From the NCBI GenBank assembly GCA_028278405.1, contig JANQEK010000036.1, forward strand, positions 35,485 to 99,484: a stretch of 64,000 bases of DNA, read 5' to 3'. Below the pieces are notes generated by a model that searched no databases, had not been told where the DNA came from, and worked only from the letters and a program-made list of their open reading frames with translations. This DNA is from Nitrospinaceae bacterium. GTDB taxonomy: Bacteria > Nitrospinota > Nitrospinia > Nitrospinales > Nitrospinaceae. The position numbers and the translations under genes were made by a program. Shown here piece by piece: positions 1 to 8,634 of the stretch (its first letter is position 1; each line of letters starts with the position of its first letter).

Positions 1-1
1 C

Positions 2-262
2 AAAGAACTTTTGAGAATGTTCAGCTTCCGGGGTGGCGGATGGGCTTCAATAACTCCGGAAGGCTATTATGTTGCCGATGAGAAGGGGGAAAAACGTCTC
101 AGTGTCAGAGTCGGCGGCAAAATCAATTATCTTGTCGATCATAAAGGGAAGAAAAGTTTCGAATCCAGAGTCGGCGGCAAAATTTATGGAATCGAGTCTT
201 TCCGGAGTCAATTCTACAAACCAGAAAAAGTGAAACAGGCACTGGCTTCCTCCTCACACTAG
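2..262 (+). CDS. C-terminal end of a WD40/caspase-family protein (5' partial)
   Basis: The frame is open from the window edge and ends at a TAA-type stop at 260-262, so only about 86 C-terminal residues are visible. The piece carries the signature tail seen in many bacterial WD40-repeat or caspase-like (peptidase C14) proteins: a W-x-x-x-TPEGYY segment followed by RVGGK-x-YGI-x-x-F and FYKPEKV. In the family this tail follows a beta-propeller or caspase domain; neither is visible here, so the main domain and function are unknown. The tail contains a duplicated 20-residue unit (see the repeat entry), giving two RVGGK motifs where relatives usually have one. No downstream partner is evident, because the next gene is convergent. 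Confidence 0.6.
   Translation, partial: KELLRMFSFRGGGWASITPEGYYVADEKGEKRLSVRVGGKINYLVDHKGKKSFESRVGGKIYGIESFRSQFYKPEKVKQALASSSH
61..180 (+). repeat. Diverged in-frame 60-bp tandem duplication
   Basis: Bases 61-120 and 121-180 align over their full length without gaps. They share the last 14 bases exactly (agtcggcggcaa with its flank) and many others. The unit encodes 20 residues, so the reading frame of the partial gene is preserved. It looks like an old tandem duplication inside the C-terminal tail. Confidence 0.75.
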
Positions 263-316
263 AATTCGCTGTTTTGGGAAAAAAGCGTTTTCGAAACCCA
301 GTGCATTCCCGACTTA

Positions 317-706
317 CTAAGCGGTCATGCCGAAATAAATCACAGTTAAGCCGGCGAGGATAAAAGTATAGGCGCAAACTCTGAACATTGTCCTGGCAAG
401 TTTCCAACGCTTTGCCGTCGCTTCGTTCTGGATATCCGGGAAATGAACCTGAGTGAAATAACCTGTTCCGCGATGCATGGTGGAGAATAGAATACTTATG
501 AAAAATAATTGTGTGGCGGCCGGGAGATAGGATCTTGCCAGGTCAAACGTATCTTGTTGCCACAGATACCCGAGAAAAATCAAAATGGCGATGATCGTGA
601 CATGGGTTAAAAAGATAGAGGTCTTCAGGGAGTCCTCGCTGAATTTGATCTGGGATTTCAAGTCGTCCAGTTTGGATTTTTCTGAGGTGCCTTCGGGGAT
701 ACCCAT
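317..706 (-). CDS. Small integral membrane protein, unknown function
   Basis: I do not recognise the family. The protein has about 129 residues: a charged N-terminal region of ~30 residues, then three hydrophobic segments (around THVTIIAILIFLGYLW, LPAATQLFFISILFS, and FRVCAYTFILAGLTVIYFG near the end), so it is probably an inner-membrane protein. Two ATGs lie six bases apart. I chose the second (MGIPEG) because GGAGAA sits at a good distance from it and too close to the first. It lies downstream of gcvPB on the same strand with a gap of about 115 bases, so cotranscription is possible but not shown. Confidence 0.55.
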   Translation of the reverse strand: MGIPEGTSEKSKLDDLKSQIKFSEDSLKTSIFLTHVTIIAILIFLGYLWQQDTFDLARSYLPAATQLFFISILFSTMHRGTGYFTQVHFPDIQNEATAKRWKLARTMFRVCAYTFILAGLTVIYFGMTA

Positions 707-820
707 GGTCATTTCTCCGCCAAGTTTTCACAGGAACTTATAAATTTATGCTAAGTGCCGGGTGAAGGGATGTCAAGGGACGCGCTTGGCGCTCAGGCAT
801 GAATGGGAATGAAGGGAAAA

Positions 821-2311
821 CTACTTTTTCCACCTCAACACCGGTTGGCGTGCGGCGCGGGCTTCGTCGGGGCGGGAGACTTTGGTCAGGATGGGTGCGT
901 CGGGGAAACTCTTTGGGTTCTGTTCGGCTTCCTTCGCGATGGTTTTCATGGCGTGAATGAACTGGTCAAGGGTTTCCTTCGACTCGGATTCAGTCGGCTC
1001 GACCATCAACGCGCCTTTGACGATTAATGGAAAGTAAACCGTCGGCGGATGAAAGCCGTGGTCGATCAGCATCTTGGCGATGTCCAACGTTTTAACGTTG
1101 TGTTTCAACTGTTCCTTATCGTTGAAGACGCATTCGTGCAGACTGGGCCCGGGGAAGGGCAGGTGGTAGTCGTCTTTCAACCGTGCCTTGATGTAGTTGG
1201 CGTTCAGGACCGCCGACTCGCAGGCTTCGCGGATGCCATCGGGTCCCAGAGTTCTGATATAAGTATAGGCACGCACCAGCACACCGAAGTTGCCGTAAAA
1301 GGTTCGGACCTTGCCGATACTTTTTGGATGATCGTAATTACAAATGTAAGTACCTTTCTTGTTTTCAATATGAGGCACAGGTAAAAAGGGTTTTAGAAAA
1401 TCCTTCACGCCGACCGGACCCGCTCCCGGTCCACCACCGCCGTGCGGTGTCGAAAACGTTTTGTGCAGGTTGAAGTGCAGAACATCGACTCCCGTATCAC
1501 CCACTTTACAGACACCCGTCAACGCATTCAGGTTGGCGCCGTCGCAATACACCAGTCCGCCTTTCGAGTGCACAATTTCGGTGATCTCCAGGATATTTTT
1601 TTCAAACATGCCGAGCGTGTTGGGATTGGTCAGCATGATAGCGGCAGTATCTTCATCCATCAACGCCTTCAGCTTGGCCATGTCGATCAGGCCTTCGGCG
1701 TCTGACGGAATCTGTACGGTGTCATATCCACACAAAGCCGAGCTGGCGGGGTTGGTGCCGTGGGCGGAGTCGGGCATCAGCACTTTGCTGCGTTTTTCAC
1801 CCCGCGATTCCAGGCAGGCCTTGATGACCAGCATACCGGTCATTTCACCGTGTGCTCCGGCGGCGGGTTGCAGGCTGACGGCGTCCATACCGCTGATTTC
1901 CTTTAAATACTCCTGAAGTTCGAACATCAACTGCAGACTGCCTTGCGACAACGCCTCCGGCGCGTAAGGATGGTGTTGGCTGAGGCCGGGGAGACGCGCC
2001 ATATCCTCGTTGAGTTTCGGGTTGTATTTCATGGTGCAGGAACCGAGCGGATAGAAGTTGCCGTCGATGCTGAAATTCCATTGCGAGAGCCGCGTGAAAT
2101 GGCGCACCACGTCGAGTTCTGTCAACTCCGGTAGGTGCTCGACGGGACCGCGGACTTCATCTGCTGGGAGCAGGGTTTCCGGATCTGCATCGGGAATTGG
2201 GGTGGACGGCAGGGAGTACGCTTTTCTGCCGGACGAGCCGAGATCGAACAGGGTCGGTTCGTCGAAAATGAGACCTTTAACGCCGGGGCGGTGGGCGGAA
2301 TTTTGAGCCAT
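821..2311 (-). CDS. gcvPB: Glycine dehydrogenase (decarboxylating) subunit 2, P-protein beta
   Basis: This is the beta subunit of the two-part P-protein of the glycine cleavage system, a cytoplasmic PLP enzyme that decarboxylates glycine and passes the aminomethyl group to lipoyl-GcvH. The length of 496 residues is normal for GcvPB. The PLP lysine is visible as K284 in NLHKTFSTPHGGGGPG, and the upstream LMPDSAHGTNPAS and LTNPNTLG segments are typical. The start ATG at 2311 has AAGG about nine bases upstream. None of its partners (gcvPA, gcvH, gcvT) is in the window; the neighbours are a Trm112-like gene 50 bases upstream and an unknown membrane protein downstream, so its subunits must be encoded elsewhere. 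Confidence 0.95.
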   Translation of the reverse strand: MAQNSAHRPGVKGLIFDEPTLFDLGSSGRKAYSLPSTPIPDADPETLLPADEVRGPVEHLPELTELDVVRHFTRLSQWNFSIDGNFYPLGSCTMKYNPKLNEDMARLPGLSQHHPYAPEALSQGSLQLMFELQEYLKEISGMDAVSLQPAAGAHGEMTGMLVIKACLESRGEKRSKVLMPDSAHGTNPASSALCGYDTVQIPSDAEGLIDMAKLKALMDEDTAAIMLTNPNTLGMFEKNILEITEIVHSKGGLVYCDGANLNALTGVCKVGDTGVDVLHFNLHKTFSTPHGGGGPGAGPVGVKDFLKPFLPVPHIENKKGTYICNYDHPKSIGKVRTFYGNFGVLVRAYTYIRTLGPDGIREACESAVLNANYIKARLKDDYHLPFPGPSLHECVFNDKEQLKHNVKTLDIAKMLIDHGFHPPTVYFPLIVKGALMVEPTESESKETLDQFIHAMKTIAKEAEQNPKSFPDAPILTKVSRPDEARAARQPVLRWKK

Positions 2312-2360
2312 GGGAAAGGGACCTTTATATATAGAAGAAACAATTCGTATCTTTGAGCTT

Positions 2361-2537
2361 TTAATCGACCGGTTCAGCCTCCTCAGTCAGTATCGCCGGA
2401 ACGTCGTCGCGAATCGGATACTTCAGTTTGCAGGCCATGCAGATCAGTCCGTCCTCTTCTGGAGTGAGGGTGAATTCACCCTGGCACCGGGGGCATTCCA
2501 GAATTTCCAGCAAATCTTTTTCCATACCGGGATTCAT
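2361..2537 (-). CDS. Trm112/YcaR-like zinc-ribbon protein
   Basis: A protein of 58 residues matching the small Trm112/UPF0434 (YcaR) family. It begins MEKDLLEILECPRC after a four-residue extension, has a CPRC pair and a second pair in CMAC (CxxC...CxxC, probably a zinc ribbon), and continues with KYPIRDDVPAIL, the usual family ending. Eukaryotic and archaeal Trm112 activates methyltransferases; the role of the bacterial short form is poorly defined and it often sits beside envelope or LPS genes. Here it follows the LPS-type glycosyltransferase fusion with only two bases between stop and start, consistent with one transcript. The start may instead be the internal ATG at 2525, since neither has a clear ribosome site. 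Confidence 0.75.
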   Translation of the reverse strand: MNPGMEKDLLEILECPRCQGEFTLTPEEDGLICMACKLKYPIRDDVPAILTEEAEPVD

Positions 2538-2539
2538 TT

Positions 2540-4153
2540 TCAAGCCGTGCGTGCGTTGACGTGATGTTGCACACTTTTTTGCACGGCTGAAAAAACGTCG
2601 TCGACCGTGATGGCAGTCATGCATTCAATCTGAGTCGGGCAACTGTGTTTGTGGCAGAAACTGCAAGGCTGAAGTTTGACGACCACTTCATGGTTGCTGC
2701 CGTGCGGGCGACTGTAGACCGGGTTGGTCGGGCCGAACAGTGATACCGTGGGCACTCCCTGTGCGGCTGACAGGTGCATCGGTCCGGTATCGCACCCGAC
2801 ACACAAACTCATCCGCTTGAGCATGGCAATCGATTCGTGCAGCGTATTTTTTGGGGACACCCAATGCTTCTCTTTCATCTGAGAGGATAATTTTCTGACT
2901 GCTTCCTCTTCACCGGGACCCCACGTTAATAGAACGTTGAATCCCAATTCCTTCGCAATGCGGTCTCCCAGTTGGGCGAACCGTTCCATCGGCCAGCGTT
3001 TGGTAGGAAATCCCACCCCATGATGAATAGCGACGATGGGTTTTGCAGGCAATTCCGGGTTGGCTTTCCAAAACGTCTCAATGTGTGCTTCGGCGGCTTC
3101 AGGAACCACCAGCGGAAAATCTCTCGACACCATTTCGGCGCCGAGCGCCTGGATCATCGCCAAATACCGGTCGACCACGTGCACCTTTTTCCCCATATAA
3201 GGAATTGTTTCATGAGTGAACCAGGCGTTGGGACGTTCCCGGCAATCGTGTTTGTCAAATCCGATAATGCGCGGCGCCTGCGTAAGAAAAGCGATGACTC
3301 CGGTTTTGATCAGTCCCTGCATGTCGATAACCAGGTCGAAGCGGCCGCGAATGAGTTTCAGGCTGGCTTTGAATTCCCGCCAGCTTTGCAGATTCCAATG
3401 CCTACGCCAGTGGCGGATGCGCACAACAATCAACTCGTCCAGATCGGGATTGTTATACAAAAGGTCTTTGCATTTTTCTTCAACAATCCATGCGATGTGA
3501 GCTTTGGGATACAGTTTGCGCAGAGTTCGAAGAGAGGGAAGCGCATGAATCACATCGCCCAGTGAACTGAGTTTGATCAGCAAGATGTTTTGAGGGGATT
3601 GTTTCATGTCCGGAGTCATGCGCTGAAAGTCATATGAAGGAAACAAAAGCCTGTAAATTCTGCAGAATAGAACTCCTATCATCATACCACATAAGGCTCC
3701 GGCCAGAATGTCGGAAGGGTAATGGGCTCCCAGATAAACCCGGGTCGCACTACCCAGAAATGCCACCGGAAATACCACCCAGCCGGAACCTCTGAAAAAC
3801 AGAGCGGATACCGTTGCCAGAGTAAAGAGATTGCCCGCGTGAATTGAGGGAAAAGAATAAGAGTGGGTGCAATGGATGCTGTTAAGGATATCCAGGACGT
3901 GACAAGGGCGGGTTCGCGTAAAAAAGGGTTTCAAGAACTGGTGGATCAGAAAGTCATTGGTTATGACTGCCAGAAAGGCCACAATGACAAACCAGAAACC
4001 TTGTTTCTTCTTCCATGCCAAAAGAATAACAATCGCAACGATTGCGGGGATCAGATAATTACTTTTATAGGAAAAGGTTTCAACCCAGGTGTTCAGGACC
4101 GGGGATTGCAAATGCTCTTTGATCCAGTAGAATACTTCGGTGTCGAAAACCAT
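2540..4153 (-). CDS. PAP2-family phosphatase fused to a heptosyltransferase-like glycosyltransferase (GT9)
   Basis: One open frame of 537 residues joins two enzymes. Residues 1-~175 are a membrane PAP2 (acid phosphatase/undecaprenyl-PP or lipid phosphatase) domain with several transmembrane segments and its three motifs: KPFFTRTRP (75-83), FPSIH (101-105) and TRVYLGAHYPSD (137-148). From M183 a full GT9 domain follows (LLIKLSSLGDVIHALPSLR), with the nucleotide-sugar end motif GCDTGPMHLSAAQGVPTVSLFGP, as in LPS heptosyltransferases WaaC/WaaF. The inferred role is envelope lipid or LPS core assembly at the inner membrane. Internal ATGs at residues 179 and 183 have no visible Shine-Dalgarno, so a true fusion is favoured, though a lost stop codon between two genes is possible. 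It is divergent from the DUF2064 gene. Confidence 0.85.
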   Translation of the reverse strand: MVFDTEVFYWIKEHLQSPVLNTWVETFSYKSNYLIPAIVAIVILLAWKKKQGFWFVIVAFLAVITNDFLIHQFLKPFFTRTRPCHVLDILNSIHCTHSYSFPSIHAGNLFTLATVSALFFRGSGWVVFPVAFLGSATRVYLGAHYPSDILAGALCGMMIGVLFCRIYRLLFPSYDFQRMTPDMKQSPQNILLIKLSSLGDVIHALPSLRTLRKLYPKAHIAWIVEEKCKDLLYNNPDLDELIVVRIRHWRRHWNLQSWREFKASLKLIRGRFDLVIDMQGLIKTGVIAFLTQAPRIIGFDKHDCRERPNAWFTHETIPYMGKKVHVVDRYLAMIQALGAEMVSRDFPLVVPEAAEAHIETFWKANPELPAKPIVAIHHGVGFPTKRWPMERFAQLGDRIAKELGFNVLLTWGPGEEEAVRKLSSQMKEKHWVSPKNTLHESIAMLKRMSLCVGCDTGPMHLSAAQGVPTVSLFGPTNPVYSRPHGSNHEVVVKLQPCSFCHKHSCPTQIECMTAITVDDVFSAVQKSVQHHVNARTA

Positions 4154-4267
4154 AGGGCTCCGGTAAGAAAACGAGAGGCAGGAGTTTCAATTTGAACAAA
4201 ACGTGGATAAGTCTAGGGAGATTAGCAGGGTGAGTCAATTGATTTATTTCATAGAGATTTGTCCGCA

Positions 4268-4960
4268 ATGAAACGAGCTTCTGCCAGGGCTGTAATCCTG
4301 TTTGCCAGGGACCCTGTTGAAGGTCAGGTGAAAACCCGTTTGAGTTCTCTGCTGGACGCGCCAGCCATCTTAAACCTGTACCGCCATTTTCTCAGAGACA
4401 GTATAGAGAAGATTTGCAGCATCGCGGATGCGGACCGTTTCATAGGGATCGCTTCGGAACCGAAAACCGATTACTTCGAGGATGTATCCCGGAGCCGCGC
4501 TGTCCGTCTTTTCGTTCAGCGGGGAGAAAACCTCGGGGAGCGGATGCGGCAGGCGTTTATGGATCGTTTCGAAGAAGGTTATGAACGTGTGGTGATCGTG
4601 GGCTCTGACAGCCCGACGTTGCCGCCTGCTTATATTGCGCAGGCGCTGCAATCGGAGAAAGAGGTCGTGATCGGGCCCAGTACCGACGGTGGTTATTATC
4701 TGATCGGTATGCGGGGAAAAGTGACTGATATCTTCGAACGCGTTCCCTGGGGAACCGACGGTGTGTTGTCAGAAACTCTGAATGTGTTAAAGGGTCAACG
4801 AGCGGAAGCCGAGTTATTACCCGTGTGGTATGATGTTGATCTTCCGGAAGACCTTCGCTTTCTAAAAACCCATTTGGAATGGATGGTTCATGCCGGCCTG
4901 CAGGAGGGTAAGGCAACCCTGGAGTTTTTAAATCAATTGCAACTCGAATCAGTTAAATGA
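4268..4960 (+). CDS. TIGR04282/DUF2064 family glycosyltransferase-like protein
   Basis: A cytoplasmic protein of about 230 residues with a GT-A-like nucleotidyl/glycosyltransferase fold. The N-terminal FARDPVEGQVKTRL is the family's nucleotide-binding signature, followed by GSDSPTLP near the middle and DGGYYLIG. Members are annotated as DUF2064 or as arsenosugar-biosynthesis glycosyltransferase-like; the real substrate is generally unknown, and no arsenic genes are seen here. I prefer the ATG at 4268 over a TTG nine bases upstream. The stop overlaps the hisD start by four bases (ATGA), so the two genes are translationally coupled although no metabolic link is obvious. Confidence 0.8.
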   Translation: MKRASARAVILFARDPVEGQVKTRLSSLLDAPAILNLYRHFLRDSIEKICSIADADRFIGIASEPKTDYFEDVSRSRAVRLFVQRGENLGERMRQAFMDRFEEGYERVVIVGSDSPTLPPAYIAQALQSEKEVVIGPSTDGGYYLIGMRGKVTDIFERVPWGTDGVLSETLNVLKGQRAEAELLPVWYDVDLPEDLRFLKTHLEWMVHAGLQEGKATLEFLNQLQLESVK

Positions 4961-6240
4961 ATATCATCAAATACAGTGACGACGCCTACGCGCAGGAAAT
5001 CGATGCGTTGGTACAACGATGCGATGTCGATTTTCAATCACAGGACGAAACCGTCCGGGCCATTCTTGAGGCCGTGAAAAAGGACCGCGATGAGGCCCTG
5101 CTCAAGTTTACCAATCAGTTCGATCAAACCGATTTTCAGTTGAGCGATTTGGAAGTTCAACCGGAGGAAATTCAGAAAGCTTACAATCAGGTGGAACTGG
5201 CGGAGTTGGACGCGATGAAACTGGCGGCAGACAACATTGAGCGGTTCCACGCGCGGCAGGTTCAGGATTCCTGGGAGTATAAGGAAGGAGACGTGACCCT
5301 TGGGCAGGCGGTGCGTCCGCTGTCCATCGTTGGAATCTATGTTCCGGGCGGCAAGGCATCGTACCCGTCATCGGTATTGATGAATGCCATTCCCGCGCGG
5401 GTGGCAGGGGTCGAGGAAGTTATCATGTGCTCGCCCACGCCAAAGGGTGAGGTCAGCGCACATTCTCTGGTAGCGGCGGATATTGCCGGGGTGAACCGGA
5501 TCTTCAAGGTGGGTGGTGCTCAGGCGGTGGCCGCGATGGCTTTGGGAACCGATATCGTTCCACGCGTCGACAAAATTGTCGGTCCCGGAAATATTTATGT
5601 GGCCTTGGCAAAACGTATGGTTTTTGGTCTGGTGGATATCGACATGATCGCCGGTCCCAGCGAAATCCTGGTGGTGGCCGATGAATCCGCCCGTCCCGAT
5701 TTTATCGCGGCGGATCTATTATCGCAGGCTGAGCATGATGAAGAAGCAGTACCAATTCTTGTAACCCCTTCAGAGTCTCTGGCCCAAAGCACACTCGAGG
5801 AATTGAAAAAGCAGATGGGAGGTTTGAAACGGACAGCGATCGTTGAAGAATCGTTGAACCAAAAATGCCAACTGATTGTGACGGCATCGCTTGAGGATGC
5901 GATAGACCTCGCCAACCGGATTGCCCCGGAGCATCTGGAACTGGCTGTTGAGGACCCCGGGAAGTGCGCCCAGCAAATCAAAAACGCCGGAGCCATTTTT
6001 CTGGGGCATTACACCCCGGAGGCTATCGGGGATTACCTGGCGGGTCCCAATCATGTGCTTCCCACCAGTGGTACGGCCCGGTTCTCATCTCCCCTGGGTG
6101 TGTATGATTTTGTCAAGCGGACCAGCTTGATCAGCTACAGCCGGGAAGCCTTGGCCAAAGCCGGAAAAGCATGCCGCACACTGGCCGAAATGGAGGACCT
6201 GGACGCGCACGCGAAAGCCGTCCAAATCCGGCTTTCCTAA
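4957..6240 (+). CDS. hisD: Histidinol dehydrogenase
   Basis: It catalyses the last two oxidations of histidine synthesis, L-histidinol to L-histidine, with NAD and zinc. The length (427 residues) and motifs match the family: PGGKASYPSSVLMNAIPA for substrate and cofactor binding, the GPGNIYVALAKR stretch, DIDMIAGPSEILVVAD, and zinc-ligand regions SQAEHDEEA and AGPNHVLPT. The start overlaps the upstream stop by four bases. No other his genes are in the window, so the pathway is dispersed. The gene is followed by a 360-base region carrying the promoter and leader of the respiratory operon. Confidence 0.96.
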   Translation: MNIIKYSDDAYAQEIDALVQRCDVDFQSQDETVRAILEAVKKDRDEALLKFTNQFDQTDFQLSDLEVQPEEIQKAYNQVELAELDAMKLAADNIERFHARQVQDSWEYKEGDVTLGQAVRPLSIVGIYVPGGKASYPSSVLMNAIPARVAGVEEVIMCSPTPKGEVSAHSLVAADIAGVNRIFKVGGAQAVAAMALGTDIVPRVDKIVGPGNIYVALAKRMVFGLVDIDMIAGPSEILVVADESARPDFIAADLLSQAEHDEEAVPILVTPSESLAQSTLEELKKQMGGLKRTAIVEESLNQKCQLIVTASLEDAIDLANRIAPEHLELAVEDPGKCAQQIKNAGAIFLGHYTPEAIGDYLAGPNHVLPTSGTARFSSPLGVYDFVKRTSLISYSREALAKAGKACRTLAEMEDLDAHAKAVQIRLS

Positions 6241-6288
6241 GCCATTTTTCCCCGAAAAGGTCTGAATTTTTAAATTTTAGAAATTTGC

Positions 6289-6317
6289 TTGACACCTTTC
6301 AACCCTTTGTGGTAAAT
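6289..6317 (+). promoter_or_regulatory. Candidate sigma-70 promoter of the respiratory operon
   Basis: A perfect -35 TTGACA (6289-6294) is followed after 17 bases by GTAAAT (6312-6317), a weak -10; TAAATA one base further is an alternative. It lies about 50 bases after hisD and about 280 bases before the CydA-like gene, with no other gene between, so it most likely drives the four-gene respiratory operon. Confidence 0.5.
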
Positions 6318-6600
6318 ATCTGCGTCTTTTGGTTTAGAAGGTGAGAAAGTGTGCCAACTCGACCATCGTCGCAACTCCTTTTAGGTCAGTTAGTTAGAGC
6401 ATTTTGACCACCGCACTCCCAAGTTTTGAAGTCGATCGAGGGTATGCAATATCCCCTTGGGTTGCCTTGTTGCGAAAATATTATGATATTAGGGCTTGCC
6501 TTGAATACGCTGAAACGATTTGGAAAACCAAGTTTGAAAATACATATGTTTGAATTGAAAATCCTAGGATATCCAGAGATTCCCTTAAGGAGGTTAGGCA
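6318..6600 (+). other. Long untranslated leader of the respiratory operon
   Basis: About 280 bases without a convincing gene separate the candidate promoter from the first respiratory gene. A strong ribosome-binding site, AAGGAGGT (6588-6595), ends the region. I see no recognised riboswitch and no clear terminator. The region becomes AT-rich after about 6470. A small open frame of 60 codons at 6426-6608 overlaps the real start in another frame and has no supporting features. Confidence 0.4.
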
Positions 6601-8574
6601 ATGTTTAATTCTGAAGCTAGAAGTATCAAGTGGCTCCCGTGGGCACTTGTTCTGGCAGTGACGCTGTTTTTTGTTCCGGGCCTGAGCGGTCAAGCTTTTG
6701 CCAAAGAGGTATTTGCGGAGCAGGCTTTTGCGGAAGAGGCTTTCGCGAAAGAGGTTCTCGCTGAGGAAGGCGCGGAAGAAGGCGGTGAACCCAAGGTTGA
6801 GTGGAGCCAGGACGTTTTCTATAAGGATTGGGAAGGTAATCCTTTGAAAGGTCCGGTTAGCGGTTTTCCCGCTCCCGAGTTGGGTGAGGCGGACTACAAC
6901 AATTATGAATTTGCGCCTAGCCGAATGTTGCTCTGGATGGCGAACCAACAGCATCTCTATTTCGGAAGTTTTGTTCTGGCGGTTCCGATCTTCTGTATGC
7001 TCATCGAATTCGTCGGTATCCGCACCAAGGAAAGTGATCCGGTTTTGGCCGAGAAATATGACAAGCTGGCGCAGGACCTGATGAAAGTCAGCCTGACGGC
7101 TTATTCCTGGACCGCGATTCTGGGTGGTGTTCTGTTGTTTACGTTCATCACGCTGTTTCCCGGATTCTTCAAATACATGGCCGGAATTTTCCGCCCTGTT
7201 ATGCATGTATACGCTTTGATGTTCCTGGCTGAAAGTGGTGTTTTGTATGTTTACTATTACGGCTGGGAAAGAATGAAGGCAGACCCGTTTCTGAAATGGA
7301 TTCACTGTAGCTTGTCAGTGTTGTTGAACCTGATCGGTACGGTTCTGATGTATCTGGCCAACTCCTGGGCTACCTTCATGCAGGCGCCCGGTGGAATCGA
7401 TGAGCAAGGCCGTTTCCTGGGTAACATCTGGCACGTGATCCATTCCACCCTGTGGAACCCGGTTGGTGTTCACCGGATTCTCGGAAACATCGTGTTCGGC
7501 GGCGGTATCGTAGGTGCTTATGCGGCTTATCATTATCTCACCGCCAAAACGGCAGAAGAAAAAGCTCATTACGACTGGGTCTGCTACATCGCGATGTTCA
7601 TCGCAATCTTCGGTCTGATCCCTCTGCCGTTTGCCGGCTACTGGCTGATGAAAGAGGTTTACGCTTTCCGTCAACAGATGGGAATCACGTTGATGGGTGG
7701 CATCATGGCTTGGTTGTTCATCATTCAGGCCGTAATGATTGGTCTGCTGTTCTTCGGCGCCAACTCTTACCTGCATAACTCCATGTCCCGTGTTAAAGGT
7801 TCTCACCGGTACATGAAATACTGTAAATACATGGTTCTGTTGTTGATCGTTTGTTTCACCATGTGGATGACCCCGCACACCATCGTTATGACTCCGGCGG
7901 AGTTGAAGGATATGGGTGGCGCGCAGCATCCGGTGGTCGGTCACTTTGGCGTAATGTCCGCCAAGAATACCGCGGTGAACCTGATGATCACCTGTACAGT
8001 CCTTTGTTTCCTGCTTTATCAACGCTCGAATAAGAAGATCAACGTCAGTTGGGCGACGCAGGGGAATTCATGGATCACCGCTATTTTCATTCTGGCGGCG
8101 TGTAACATTATTTTCCTCGGTGTCTACGGATACTTCCTGCCGGCTAACCAGCGGGTTGGTTTGTCGGTACCGCAGGTCACCAGTACGTTGACGACTCTGT
8201 TTGCGGGTACGGCGATCAATATCTCCATGTTCAAAGACGCTGATTCGTATGGGGAAATCGAGTGGGGAACCCAGTCTCGAGTGGGAACCTATGCGATCTT
8301 CCTGCTGGCGATTTCATTTACTTGGCTGATGGGCCTGATGGGCTACATCCGGTCTGCCGTTCGCTTGTTCTGGCATGTGACGGAAGTGGTTCGGGATAAC
8401 TCTCCGGATGCTTATACCCTGACCATCGGTGAAGCAGGGAAAATGCTGACGTTCAACGCCCTGTTCGTATGGGTGCAGTTCGTCATCGTCTTCTGGGTGG
8501 GTAGCCTGACTGGTAAGAAGAAGGCAGCCCCGGTTCCGGAAGGTGTTCCTGTTCCTGCTCAGCAACAGCAGTAA
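6601..8574 (+). CDS. CydA-like 'bd-like oxidase' membrane subunit with signal peptide
   Basis: A 657-residue inner-membrane protein related to cytochrome bd subunit I. After a signal-peptide-like N-terminus ending near GQAFA and an Ala/Glu-rich repeat (residues 31-60), it shows about 13 hydrophobic segments. NQQHLYFGSFVLAVP resembles the first CydA helix with its haem-ligand histidine; NSWATFMQAPGG parallels the CydA NSWMQ-P-G motif; VHRILGNIVFGGG carries a further conserved-position histidine. The GRQPW signature and a CydB partner are both missing, and the protein is longer than CydA (about 450-520 residues). Comparable proteins in Nitrospira and Nitrospina were proposed as novel terminal oxidases; the function is unproven. 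It heads an operon with three c-cytochrome proteins and has an excellent AAGGAGGT site. Confidence 0.75.
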   Translation: MFNSEARSIKWLPWALVLAVTLFFVPGLSGQAFAKEVFAEQAFAEEAFAKEVLAEEGAEEGGEPKVEWSQDVFYKDWEGNPLKGPVSGFPAPELGEADYNNYEFAPSRMLLWMANQQHLYFGSFVLAVPIFCMLIEFVGIRTKESDPVLAEKYDKLAQDLMKVSLTAYSWTAILGGVLLFTFITLFPGFFKYMAGIFRPVMHVYALMFLAESGVLYVYYYGWERMKADPFLKWIHCSLSVLLNLIGTVLMYLANSWATFMQAPGGIDEQGRFLGNIWHVIHSTLWNPVGVHRILGNIVFGGGIVGAYAAYHYLTAKTAEEKAHYDWVCYIAMFIAIFGLIPLPFAGYWLMKEVYAFRQQMGITLMGGIMAWLFIIQAVMIGLLFFGANSYLHNSMSRVKGSHRYMKYCKYMVLLLIVCFTMWMTPHTIVMTPAELKDMGGAQHPVVGHFGVMSAKNTAVNLMITCTVLCFLLYQRSNKKINVSWATQGNSWITAIFILAACNIIFLGVYGYFLPANQRVGLSVPQVTSTLTTLFAGTAINISMFKDADSYGEIEWGTQSRVGTYAIFLLAISFTWLMGLMGYIRSAVRLFWHVTEVVRDNSPDAYTLTIGEAGKMLTFNALFVWVQFVIVFWVGSLTGKKKAAPVPEGVPVPAQQQQ

Positions 8575-8634
8575 TCGGTTATTAGAGTTACGAGTTTAAC
8601 TTTTTAAATATACCAAGAATGAGAGGAGAGAAGG

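Noticed and set aside
6481..7305. Long open frame on the minus strand opposite the start of the CydA-like gene
   Set aside because: Its protein has no motif and it runs through the antisense of a clear gene and the leader; codon use follows the real gene's shadow.
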